DNA of 13,281 nucleotides, taken from NCBI GenBank assembly GCA_027320785.1, contig DAHVKR010000008.1, forward strand, positions 1 to 13,281, given 5' to 3'. This document shows, in pieces, positions 1 through 5,643 of this stretch (position 1 is its first letter; each line of letters opens with the position of its first letter). The notes under the pieces are model-generated. The model was not told the DNA's origin and searched no databases. It was given only the letters and a program-made list of their open reading frames with translations. Source of the DNA: Bdellovibrionales bacterium (lineage in GTDB: Bacteria; Bdellovibrionota; Bdellovibrionia; Bdellovibrionales; Bdellovibrionaceae). The position numbers and the translations under genes were made by a program.

Positions 1-250
1 AGCTATCATTTAAAATCACAACTATTTTATCTTCAGGCTTGGATTGGTAGAGGCCGCCTAAAAAGTTCCAAGCCACTTCAAATTGTTTGGCATAAAGTTG
101 AGCCAGGTCTTGCTGCTCGGCATAATAGAAAATTTGAAAGTGTTGGGTTTCGAGGACTTGGACTTTCTTGTTGGGAGACATAGAAGACGCCCAAGAAGAG
201 TTGTTCATGAATGTTAAAATGAACAAAAAAATGAAAATGATTTTCAACAT
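1..250 (-). CDS. N-terminal part of an exported protein, possibly peptidase MA-like (runs off left edge)
   Basis: Reading the minus strand from the ATG at 250-248 gives 83 codons with no stop up to the window edge. The product starts with Lys then a hydrophobic run (KIIFIFLFILTF), followed by a small-residue stretch (SSWASS) that fits a Sec signal peptide. The mature part contains HFQIFYYAEQQDLAQLYAKQ and later KIVVILNDS. This pattern (a short strand, then a helix, then a strand ending in LND) resembles the N-terminal part of peptidase MA-like (gluzincin) proteins known from deltaproteobacteria. The HExxH motif expected further on lies outside the window, so the function is only suggested. 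A second in-frame ATG lies at 259-257; neither start has a well-spaced ribosome site. The gene is divergent from pal, with about 80 bp between the two starts. Confidence 0.68.
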   Translation of the reverse strand, partial: MLKIIFIFLFILTFMNNSSWASSMSPNKKVQVLETQHFQIFYYAEQQDLAQLYAKQFEVAWNFLGGLYQSKPEDKIVVILNDS

Positions 251-314
251 ACCTTGCATGATGGACTGAAAGCGTGGCAACATCAATGGGGTTTAGTAAA
301 TTTGAAACTCTCAC

Positions 315-320
315 AGGAGG
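315..320 (+). promoter_or_regulatory. Strong Shine-Dalgarno that fixes the pal start
   Basis: AGGAGG lies 10 bases before the ATG at 331. The open frame extends up to an ATG at 274, but that start has no such site and would add 19 residues ahead of the signal peptide, so 331 is preferred. Confidence 0.8.
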
Positions 321-330
321 AGAAATCGAA

Positions 331-864
331 ATGACTCAAGGAACGACTCGCATGGTGACTCAGCAACTTCGGAATGCCCTTATTTTGGGAATGACAGCTT
401 TCATGATTTTTGGATGTAAAGGAAGAGAGAAAAGTTCTTCGGATGCATCTGGTGAAACTCCTGTTGCTCAAGACTCCGTTGATTCTTCAGCGATGAACTT
501 TGATGCTCAAGGTTCTGATAGCGGTAAAATAGCTGGACTTTCTACTGTTTATTTTGGGTTTGATAAATCATCTTTAACATCTGAAGCTCGCGATACTTTA
601 AAAGGTAATGCTGAGTGGATGAAATCAAATCCTAAAGTGAGCATTCAAATCGAAGGTCACACAGATAGCCGTGGCAGTATTGAATACAACTTGGCTTTAG
701 GAGAACGTCGCGCTAACGCCGTTAAAGCTTATTTAAAGAGCCTGGGCGTTCCGACTTCTCGTATGAAAACTATTTCTTACGGTAAAGAAAGACCTCTTGT
801 TCAAGGAGAGAATGAAGAAGCATGGGCTAAAAACCGTCGTGCTAACTTTGTTCCTGTTCAATAA
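331..864 (+). CDS. pal: Pal, peptidoglycan-associated outer-membrane lipoprotein
   Basis: A 177-residue lipoprotein of the Tol-Pal system, which anchors the outer membrane to peptidoglycan and helps it constrict at division. The signal peptide ends in the lipobox IFGC with Cys29 as the lipidation site. A Ser/Asp-rich flexible tether covers about residues 33-65. The OmpA-like domain runs from about 70 to the end: VYFGFDKSSL at 73-82, the peptidoglycan-binding block EGHTDSRGSIEYN at 108-120, LGERRANAV at 123-131, SYGKERP at 149-155 and WAKNRRANF at 165-173. These are the hallmark motifs of Pal, and the length is usual. It heads a plus-strand run with two more lipoproteins, one CpoB-like. TolQRAB are not in the window; the upstream gene is divergent. 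The start rests on the AGGAGG at 315-320. Confidence 0.95.
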   Translation: MTQGTTRMVTQQLRNALILGMTAFMIFGCKGREKSSSDASGETPVAQDSVDSSAMNFDAQGSDSGKIAGLSTVYFGFDKSSLTSEARDTLKGNAEWMKSNPKVSIQIEGHTDSRGSIEYNLALGERRANAVKAYLKSLGVPTSRMKTISYGKERPLVQGENEEAWAKNRRANFVPVQ

Positions 865-890
865 GGATTCTTTTTCCAATTTATAGATTT

Positions 891-1205
891 GTGAAAAAGC
901 TTATTTTTATCAGTTTATTTAGCCTCTTCACATTCTGTTTACAGGGCTGTCAAACGGGCCCTGTTCCCATTAATGAATACACATTGGCTCGAGCTGCATT
1001 GGATGCAGCTCGAGATGTGCAAGCCCCTCAACTTTCTCCCGGGTTTTGGCATCAGGCTGAAGAGGCCTATAGAAGGGGTCGTCTTTTATATCAAGACTCT
1101 CATTGGGACGAGGCTCGAATTGAATTTCTGAAGGCTAAACAAGCCGCGGAGAAAGCTGAAAACAGTGCTCGTTTGAGCCGCCAAAGATCGGGAGATGTTT
1201 TATGA
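891..1205 (+). CDS. Small DUF4398-type lipoprotein
   Basis: A 104-residue predicted lipoprotein: signal peptide KKLIFISLFSLFTF and lipobox LQGC with Cys20. The mature part is helical and Ala-rich: YTLARAALDAARDVQAP, then AEEAYRRGRLLY, then ARIEFLKAKQAAEKAENSAR. This layout of repeated Ala-containing helices after a lipid anchor matches proteins annotated DUF4398 in Gram-negative bacteria, whose role is not known to me. The start is GTG at 891, 26 bases after pal, with only a distant AAGGA before it. The stop overlaps the next gene in an ATGA, so it is probably translationally coupled to the CpoB-like gene. Its position between pal and the cpoB homologue suggests an envelope role. The coding sequence contains two perfect inverted repeats (941-964 and 988-1014). 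Confidence 0.8.
   Translation: MKKLIFISLFSLFTFCLQGCQTGPVPINEYTLARAALDAARDVQAPQLSPGFWHQAEEAYRRGRLLYQDSHWDEARIEFLKAKQAAEKAENSARLSRQRSGDVL
941..964 (+). repeat. Inverted repeat, 7-bp arms, inside the DUF4398-type gene
   Basis: ACAGGGC at 941-947 and GCCCTGT at 958-964 are exact reverse complements with a 10-base loop. It sits about 50 bases into the gene, over the lipobox codons. A 7-bp match is not rare by chance; it is listed because a much stronger hairpin follows 23 bases later. Confidence 0.5.
988..1014 (+). repeat. Perfect 12-bp inverted repeat with a 3-base loop inside the DUF4398-type gene
   Basis: CTCGAGCTGCAT at 988-999 and ATGCAGCTCGAG at 1003-1014 are exact reverse complements separated by TGG. 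It encodes the LARAALDAAR stretch. RNA from it should fold into a very stable hairpin. No T-run follows, so it is not an intrinsic terminator. Its function is unknown. Confidence 0.85.
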
Positions 1206-1915
1206 TGAGAGGCCCTCATTTTTTTCAAAAAACTTTTTGGGTATTGGGTGCTGTTTTTTTTCTTGGACTGACGGGGTGTTTGCAAACTCGCTCTGATGTT
1301 AGGTCTGGAGAGCAAAGACAGGTTCTTCAGCAGCAAATGGGCTCTATTCAAAGAAGTAATGCAGATGTATCGAATCGCTTGTCCGATATCGAAGAGCAAA
1401 TGCGTTTTTTAAATGGACGCTTAGAAGTGGTTGAAAATAAATTAAGCACATCTAAAGGCGATGCAGATCAATTTCGAAAAAGCACTCTTGATGCCACTCA
1501 GGATCAAAATAAAAAGCTTCCCATCTACCAAGATGCGCTCACTAAAATGGAACAAAACTTGACATCTCTTCAAGCTGATGTGGCCGCACTCAAGGCAGAA
1601 AATTTGGCTGCGCAAGCTAGGCAGGATGCGGCTAAAGCGGCGGCTGCGGCGGCGGCAAACAAAAACCCTTATGAGGCCGGTGAAAAACACTTTCAAAAGA
1701 AAGAGTACAAGTCTGCAATCTTGGAGTACGAAAAGTATCGAAGCCAAAACTCAAAGGGTAAGTATTTTAAGAGCGCAACTTATAAGATTGCTCTCAGCTT
1801 TTTGGGACTTGGAATGAAGGATGAAGCCAAGACTTTTTTTGATGAGGTGATTGCGAAATATCCGAAGTCAGAGGAAGCTCGCAAGGCCAAAAAACGGCTT
1901 CAAAAATTGAAGTGA
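1202..1915 (+). CDS. CpoB/YbgF-like lipoprotein, coiled coil plus TPR
   Basis: A 237-residue protein with the layout of CpoB (YbgF), the periplasmic partner of Tol-Pal that coordinates outer-membrane constriction with peptidoglycan synthesis. The signal peptide ends in LTGC with Cys26, so this version is probably a lipoprotein, unlike the soluble E. coli CpoB. Residues about 35-135 form a heptad-like coiled coil (QQMGSIQRSNADVSNRLSDI onward). An Ala-rich hinge follows at 139-152. Residues about 156-237 carry TPR-like helices: YEAGEKHFQKKEYKSAILEY, FKSATYKIALSFLGLG and AKTFFDEVIAKYPKSEEARK. The start overlaps the previous stop as ATGA and the stop overlaps the tsaD start as GTGA, so all three are probably co-translated. 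The gene order after pal supports the call. Confidence 0.85.
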   Translation: MMRGPHFFQKTFWVLGAVFFLGLTGCLQTRSDVRSGEQRQVLQQQMGSIQRSNADVSNRLSDIEEQMRFLNGRLEVVENKLSTSKGDADQFRKSTLDATQDQNKKLPIYQDALTKMEQNLTSLQADVAALKAENLAAQARQDAAKAAAAAAANKNPYEAGEKHFQKKEYKSAILEYEKYRSQNSKGKYFKSATYKIALSFLGLGMKDEAKTFFDEVIAKYPKSEEARKAKKRLQKLK

Positions 1916-2952
1916 TAGAAAATATACTGGCATTTGAAACCAGCTGTGATGACACCTCCGTGGCCATCATCAATCGCTCAGGACGGGTTCTTTCTCTTGT
2001 TTCTTCTACAAAAGATTTAGATCATGAGCCCTACGGCGGGATTGTCCCTGAAATCGCTTCCCGAAACCACTCGATGAGTTTACTTCCTTTAGTTGAGCAG
2101 GCTTTTTTAAAAGCTCAACTGAATTGGAAGGATATTCAAGGATTAGCTGTAACGAATCGTCCTGGGCTTGTGGGTGCTTTGATTGTGGGAGTGGTCACGG
2201 CGAAGTCATTAGCAATGGCTTATAATCTTCCTATGATTGGTGTGAATCATCTCGAGGGTCACCTATTAGCTCCGTTTCTTAGGGATGATCAATATGCCCC
2301 TCCATTTGAATTTTCAGAGCCCTATGTGGCCCTTGCCATTAGTGGAGGGCATACGAGTCTCTACTTGGTTTCGGGTCTTGGGCGGTATCAGATTTTGGGA
2401 AGTACAAAAGACGATGCGGTTGGAGAGGCTTTTGATAAATTTGCGAAAATGGTGGGCCTTGGTTTTCCAGGGGGCTCTAAGGTGGACCAGATGGCACAGT
2501 CAGGGGATCCGCAAAAATATCAACTTCCTCGAAGCATGATTCACGAAGAGACTCTCGATATGAGTTTTTCCGGTCTCAAGTCAGCAGCTCATCGGCTTGT
2601 GACAGAATTGGGGCCTCAAAATGTTCAAGAAAATCTATCTGACTTGTGCGCTTCCTTTCAGCAGGCTGTGATTGATGTGCTGTTATCTAAATTAGAAAAA
2701 GCAGTTATAAAAACAAAAATTAAAAATGTTGTCGTCACAGGAGGAGTGAGTGCGAACTCAGCTCTCAGGCAACAGGTCGAAAAGGTGGCTCAAAAGAAAA
2801 AGTGGACGTTGGCTATTCCCCCCTTAAGATATTGCACAGATAATGCGGCGATGATTGGTTATGCGGGAATTCTTCATTTGGAAAAGGGAGAAAAGCATGG
2901 CTGGGACTTGGGGCCGTCGCCCCAATCATGGCCTGAGGATTTTTCAAGGTGA
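1912..2952 (+). CDS. tsaD: TsaD, tRNA N6-adenosine threonylcarbamoyltransferase
   Basis: The transferase of t6A37 synthesis: it moves the threonylcarbamoyl group onto A37 of tRNAs reading ANN codons, together with TsaB and TsaE (not in this window). The 346-residue length is usual. Visible family motifs are ETSCDDTSVA at 9-18, the metal-binding GVNHLEGH with His113 and His117, ISGGHTSL at 143-150, DDAVGEAFDKFAKM at 167-180, GFPGG at 184-188, SFSGLKSA at 218-225, TGGVSANS at 276-283 and CTDNAAMIGYAG at 308-319, where Asp310 is the likely third metal ligand. The start is GTG inside a GTGA overlap with the CpoB-like gene, and its own stop forms a GTGA overlap with rsmA. Nothing is missing. Confidence 0.97.
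   Translation: MIENILAFETSCDDTSVAIINRSGRVLSLVSSTKDLDHEPYGGIVPEIASRNHSMSLLPLVEQAFLKAQLNWKDIQGLAVTNRPGLVGALIVGVVTAKSLAMAYNLPMIGVNHLEGHLLAPFLRDDQYAPPFEFSEPYVALAISGGHTSLYLVSGLGRYQILGSTKDDAVGEAFDKFAKMVGLGFPGGSKVDQMAQSGDPQKYQLPRSMIHEETLDMSFSGLKSAAHRLVTELGPQNVQENLSDLCASFQQAVIDVLLSKLEKAVIKTKIKNVVVTGGVSANSALRQQVEKVAQKKKWTLAIPPLRYCTDNAAMIGYAGILHLEKGEKHGWDLGPSPQSWPEDFSR
2908..2925 (+). repeat. GC-rich hairpin just before the rsmA start
   Basis: TTGGGGC at 2908-2914 and GCCCCAA at 2919-2925 pair perfectly around a CGTC loop. It lies in the last codons of tsaD, 23 bases before the rsmA GTG. Seven-bp hairpins occur by chance, but the position could influence rsmA translation or mRNA stability. Confidence 0.5.
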
Positions 2953-3767
2953 GTGCTGCAAAAGAAAGACTTGATAAAATATTACAAGAAGAAGGGCGAG
3001 ATCCAAAACGCTCTTTGGGGCAGAACTTTTTAGTCAATGACAGGGTCATCTCTAAAATCATTCAAGCAGTTGAAAACTTGAGCCCTCAAAAGCTAATTGA
3101 AGTGGGGCCAGGACCGGGCTCTCTCACTTATTTTTTATCTCAAATGAAAATTCCTCTGACGTTAATTGAATTAGATCAGGGGTGGGCGGACTACTGGAAA
3201 AGGCATAATCAAAATGTTATAGAGGCCGACGCTCTTCGTATTAATTGGCAAGACTTGATTGAGACTGAGAATGTTTTAGTTAGTAACTTACCCTATCAAA
3301 TTTCCTCTTCAATTGTGATTGATCGGTGTCTGGATACACAAAAACTCAAAGGCATGGTTTTGATGTTCCAAAAAGAAGTAGCTCAAAAAATAAGAGGGCT
3401 TCCTCGAACAGAAAATTATGGATTTCTGAGTGTCATGGCTCAATCTTTTTGGAAAATTGAAGTGGTAACAGATGCGGGAAGTGGAGACTTTTGGCCACCA
3501 CCTAAAGTTTCATCACGAGTCCTTAGTTTTAGGCCTCTGGCATCTTCAATTGAGGAGCCTGAGCGTTACTTAAAATTCGTTAAGACGGCTTTTCAGCAAA
3601 GGCGAAAGCTTTTAAAGTCGAACTGGCAGGACCACCTTAATCATCAACCGGGAGGTTGGGAAAAGGTGCTAGGTGAGATTTTAAAATGGGGCTTTCATGA
3701 AAAACTTCGCGCTGAAGAGCTTAGTCCGGCTCAATTTCAGCATCTTTACGCCATCTGGAGAAATTAA
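2949..3767 (+). CDS. rsmA: RsmA (KsgA), 16S rRNA dimethyladenosine transferase
   Basis: Dimethylates two adjacent adenosines in the 3' terminal helix of 16S rRNA using S-adenosylmethionine, a late step in small-subunit assembly. The protein is 272 residues, the usual length. It has the N-terminal KRSLGQNFLVND at 20-31, SAM motif I LIEVGPGPGSLT at 49-60, the acidic motif II IELD at 73-76, the catalytic NLPYQISSSI at 113-122 and PPKVSSRVLSF near residue 185. The helical C-terminal domain contains FQQRRKLLKSN. The start is GTG, with a GTGA overlap with the tsaD stop. A 38-base gap separates it from smpB. Confidence 0.96.
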   Translation: MSAAKERLDKILQEEGRDPKRSLGQNFLVNDRVISKIIQAVENLSPQKLIEVGPGPGSLTYFLSQMKIPLTLIELDQGWADYWKRHNQNVIEADALRINWQDLIETENVLVSNLPYQISSSIVIDRCLDTQKLKGMVLMFQKEVAQKIRGLPRTENYGFLSVMAQSFWKIEVVTDAGSGDFWPPPKVSSRVLSFRPLASSIEEPERYLKFVKTAFQQRRKLLKSNWQDHLNHQPGGWEKVLGEILKWGFHEKLRAEELSPAQFQHLYAIWRN

Positions 3768-3805
3768 CCTTCACTTTTTAAGAAGATTCCTTGTAGATTC
3801 AAGCC

Positions 3806-4285
3806 ATGGCGAAGCAGTCTGGAGAATCCCTCATTCATGATAATAAGGAAGCTCGATTTCACTATGAAATCTTGGATACTTTTGAAGTGGGTATTTCTCT
3901 TGTGGGGAGTGAAGTCAAAAGTTTGAGGGGAAAGAATATCCGTCTGAAAGATTCCTATGTGGCTTTTATTCGGAACTCATCAGGTCGGGATGAAGCCTAT
4001 TTACAAAATGCACACATTGCTCCTTACAAGTCGGGTGGATACGCGAACCACGAGCCAGAGCGCTTGCGAAAGCTTCTTATGCATCGTGAAGAAATTGATC
4101 GTTTGTATGGGATGGTCCGGGAAAAGGGACTGTCACTAGTACCCTTAAAAGTTTATTTTAAAAATGGACGTGTAAAAGTTTTGATTGGTCTGGGGCGTGG
4201 TAAAAAACTTCATGATAAACGGGAAAGTATTAAGAAGCGCGACGCAGATCTGGCTTTGAGGCAGAGTCTAAGGAAGTCACGTTAA
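3806..4285 (+). CDS. smpB: SmpB, SsrA (tmRNA)-binding protein
   Basis: Binds tmRNA and delivers it to stalled ribosomes for trans-translation. The 159-residue length is usual. Motifs seen are NKEARFHYEILDTFEVGISL at 13-32, GSEVKSLRGKNIRLKDSYV at 34-52, LRKLLMHREEIDRL at 87-100, LVPLKVYFKNGRVKVLIGLG at 111-130 and the basic tail GKKLHDKRESIKKRDAD at 132-148, which inserts in the ribosome mRNA channel. The ribosome site is weak. The last 56 bp overlap the 3' end of the convergent HAMP gene. The tmRNA gene itself is not seen in this window. Confidence 0.96.
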   Translation: MAKQSGESLIHDNKEARFHYEILDTFEVGISLVGSEVKSLRGKNIRLKDSYVAFIRNSSGRDEAYLQNAHIAPYKSGGYANHEPERLRKLLMHREEIDRLYGMVREKGLSLVPLKVYFKNGRVKVLIGLGRGKKLHDKRESIKKRDADLALRQSLRKSR

Positions 4286-4874
4286 TAGGTAAAAGCCCCA
4301 GTCTTTTTCGTTTCTGATTAATCAACTCAGACCAAATGTGCAAAGTTTCTTTGTCGTGCGGGTCTGGTCTCATTCTCATCAGGAGTTCAAGATCCTCTTC
4401 TGTTATGCTTTTGAGTGTACTCAGTAGATAGTCATAGGTAATTGTGAGATCTCGAAAGTCTTGCGATTCCGAGAAGCGATATCCCGATTGATCCCACTCT
4501 CCTGAAATCAAAAGTCGCATGTGCTTTTCCATTTCGACAAGTGGATGAATAAGATGAGAAGTCATACGGTGGGCAATCCACATAGTAGAAAGGGCGATAG
4601 CTCCAAGGGTCAGTCCGAGAAGGGCCGTGAGCCAATCAGACTCTCTTTCAATATGTTTTACCATAAAGGGAACAGAGTCGAAGGCGAGTTCTTTGAAAAG
4701 ATTTTGATTTTGACGTGTAAAATACAAAGCTGCGACAAGGAAAACAGCCGATGAAATGACAAGGGAGGTTGTGAGAAGAATTACATATCTTGATTGAAAG
4801 CGTTTATTGAGGTGAATAGCATGGCTTTCATCAAAGGTTCGTCTGTTTTTGAAGCGTGGAAGTCCTAAAATCAT
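4230..4874 (-). CDS. Free-standing HAMP-domain membrane protein
   Basis: A 214-residue inner-membrane protein. A basic N-terminus (FKNRRTF, NKRFQSRY) precedes TM1 at about 30-52. A short 28-residue outside loop follows, then TM2 at about 82-102. The stretch at about 100-155 has the HAMP pattern: IHPLVEMEKHMRLLISGEW, then a connector (SESQDFRDLTITYDYLLSTL). No kinase, cyclase or chemotaxis output domain follows, only about 55 charged residues. Proteins of this shape, with a (K/R)xFQxxY entry into TM1, occur in deltaproteobacteria and related groups; their function is unknown to me. Its 3' end is antisense to the last 56 bp of smpB. The start ATG at 4874 has no clear ribosome site. It is divergent from the 11-residue-repeat gene, with 53 bp between, so the two may share control. 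Confidence 0.8.
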   Translation of the reverse strand: MILGLPRFKNRRTFDESHAIHLNKRFQSRYVILLTTSLVISSAVFLVAALYFTRQNQNLFKELAFDSVPFMVKHIERESDWLTALLGLTLGAIALSTMWIAHRMTSHLIHPLVEMEKHMRLLISGEWDQSGYRFSESQDFRDLTITYDYLLSTLKSITEEDLELLMRMRPDPHDKETLHIWSELINQKRKRLGLLPINVTSLDSASKPDLRRAS

Positions 4875-4875
4875 A

Positions 4876-4906
4876 TTGACCGTATCGTCATGAAACCATG
4901 TAAGAT
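4876..4906 (+). promoter_or_regulatory. Weak candidate promoter for the 11-residue-repeat gene
   Basis: TTGACC at 4876-4881 and TAAGAT at 4901-4906 resemble sigma70 -35 and -10 boxes, but the 19-base spacer is long. They lie in the 53-bp gap between divergent genes. The leader RNA would be only about 15 bases, just enough for the AAGGAG at 4913-4918. Confidence 0.25.
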
Positions 4907-4927
4907 CGAGTCAAGGAGAGGTTCAAA

Positions 4928-5575
4928 ATGAGAAATGCGTCTAAGGTCCTATCTTCTTGGCTTTGCTTATTTTTATTTTCAGGTGTGATTTCGTGTGCTT
5001 CGGCACAATCGCAGTCACAGCTAGACAAGCCCTTGGTCGAGCCTCAGTACCGCCTGCAAGAGGATCGAAAAGCTTTTGACGACTTAAGAAATCAAGAGCC
5101 AGAAGCTAAAAGAGTCGAAAACGATGAGCTCGCTTACATGGAAAATCTTTTTGGAAATCCTCTAGAGAAGCCAGATCGAATTCGAGATCGTTTTTATAAA
5201 TTAATCAGCAAGAAGCGCGAGTTGTTCTCGAAGGACATGACAAAAAGACGCGAGGCTTATGTCAAAGAAGAACGTAAGAAGCGGGATGAGTTTACGAAAT
5301 CTTTAGAGCGCGAGCGAAATGAATTTAAAAATCGCAAGAGTACTCCTGATGAAAGAAAAGAGTTTTACGCCGATATTGAGCAAAAGCGTAAAGACTATAG
5401 GGAAAATGAGCGTGAAAAGAGGGATGAGTTTGAAGAGCAAGTCCGGGATGATAGGAAAAACTTTGAGGACTATGCGCGAGAAAAAACCAACGATTTTAAT
5501 GCCCGTTATCGCGAATTTACGGCCAAGCAAAGAGACATTCTCAAAGAAAAAAATGCAGGTGCCCGTTCACATTAA
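4928..5575 (+). CDS. Exported, highly charged helical protein of ten 11-residue repeats
   Basis: I do not recognise this 215-residue protein. It starts with a signal peptide (KVLSSWLCLFLFSGVISC). Cys23 sits in a plausible lipobox (VISC), though CASAQ just after could be a signal peptidase I site. Residues about 30-83 are polar. Residues 84-195 form ten 11-residue units, each with an aromatic residue in the sixth place: F89, F100, Y111, F122, F133, F146, Y157, F168, F179 and F190, spaced exactly 11 apart except for one Thr-Pro insertion at 139-140. The units are rich in Lys, Arg, Glu and Asp, as in KKRDEFTKSLE and EKRDEFEEQVR. Such a hendecad pattern predicts one long helix or coiled coil with an aromatic stripe, probably in the periplasm. 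AAGGAG lies 9 bases before the ATG. It sits between a divergent HAMP protein and ftsQ. Confidence 0.82.
   Translation: MRNASKVLSSWLCLFLFSGVISCASAQSQSQLDKPLVEPQYRLQEDRKAFDDLRNQEPEAKRVENDELAYMENLFGNPLEKPDRIRDRFYKLISKKRELFSKDMTKRREAYVKEERKKRDEFTKSLERERNEFKNRKSTPDERKEFYADIEQKRKDYRENEREKRDEFEEQVRDDRKNFEDYAREKTNDFNARYREFTAKQRDILKEKNAGARSH
5177..5512 (+). repeat. Ten tandem 11-codon (hendecad) repeats
   Basis: Codons 84-195 of the charged protein. Units read RIRDRFYKLIS, KKRELFSKDMT, KRREAYVKEER, KKRDEFTKSLE, RERNEFKNRKS, (TP), DERKEFYADIE, QKRKDYRENER, EKRDEFEEQVR, DDRKNFEDYAR and EKTNDFNARYR. The periodicity is at protein level; the DNA has diverged, so the array is not recent. Confidence 0.88.
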
Positions 5576-5590
5576 AAAAAGCGACACAGT

Positions 5591-5604
5591 CTTAGGTCTA
5601 GACC
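5591..5604 (+). promoter_or_regulatory. Candidate operator: GGTC dyad before ftsQ
   Basis: CTTAGGTCTAGACC contains the perfect 10-bp palindrome GGTCTAGACC at 5595-5604. It lies in the 68-bp gap between the charged-protein gene and ftsQ, about 40 bases before the ftsQ start. The 10-mer CTTAGGTCTA recurs, inverted, in the gap before ftsA (6396-6405). Confidence 0.35.
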
Positions 5605-5643
5605 CTCTCACACCTTCAGGATCAAACTGCTACCATCTTTGTT

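Noticed and set aside
36..74. 8-bp inverted repeat with a 23-base loop near the left edge
   Set aside because: Inside a coding region, long loop, no T-run; not distinguishable from chance.
78..314. Minus-strand frame of 78 codons in the pal upstream region
   Set aside because: It overlaps the better candidate in another frame (1-250), which has a signal peptide and stays open to the edge; this one has no family-like features.
274..330. Upstream extension of pal to the ATG at 274
   Set aside because: It would put 19 extra residues before the signal peptide and ignore the strong AGGAGG that serves the ATG at 331.
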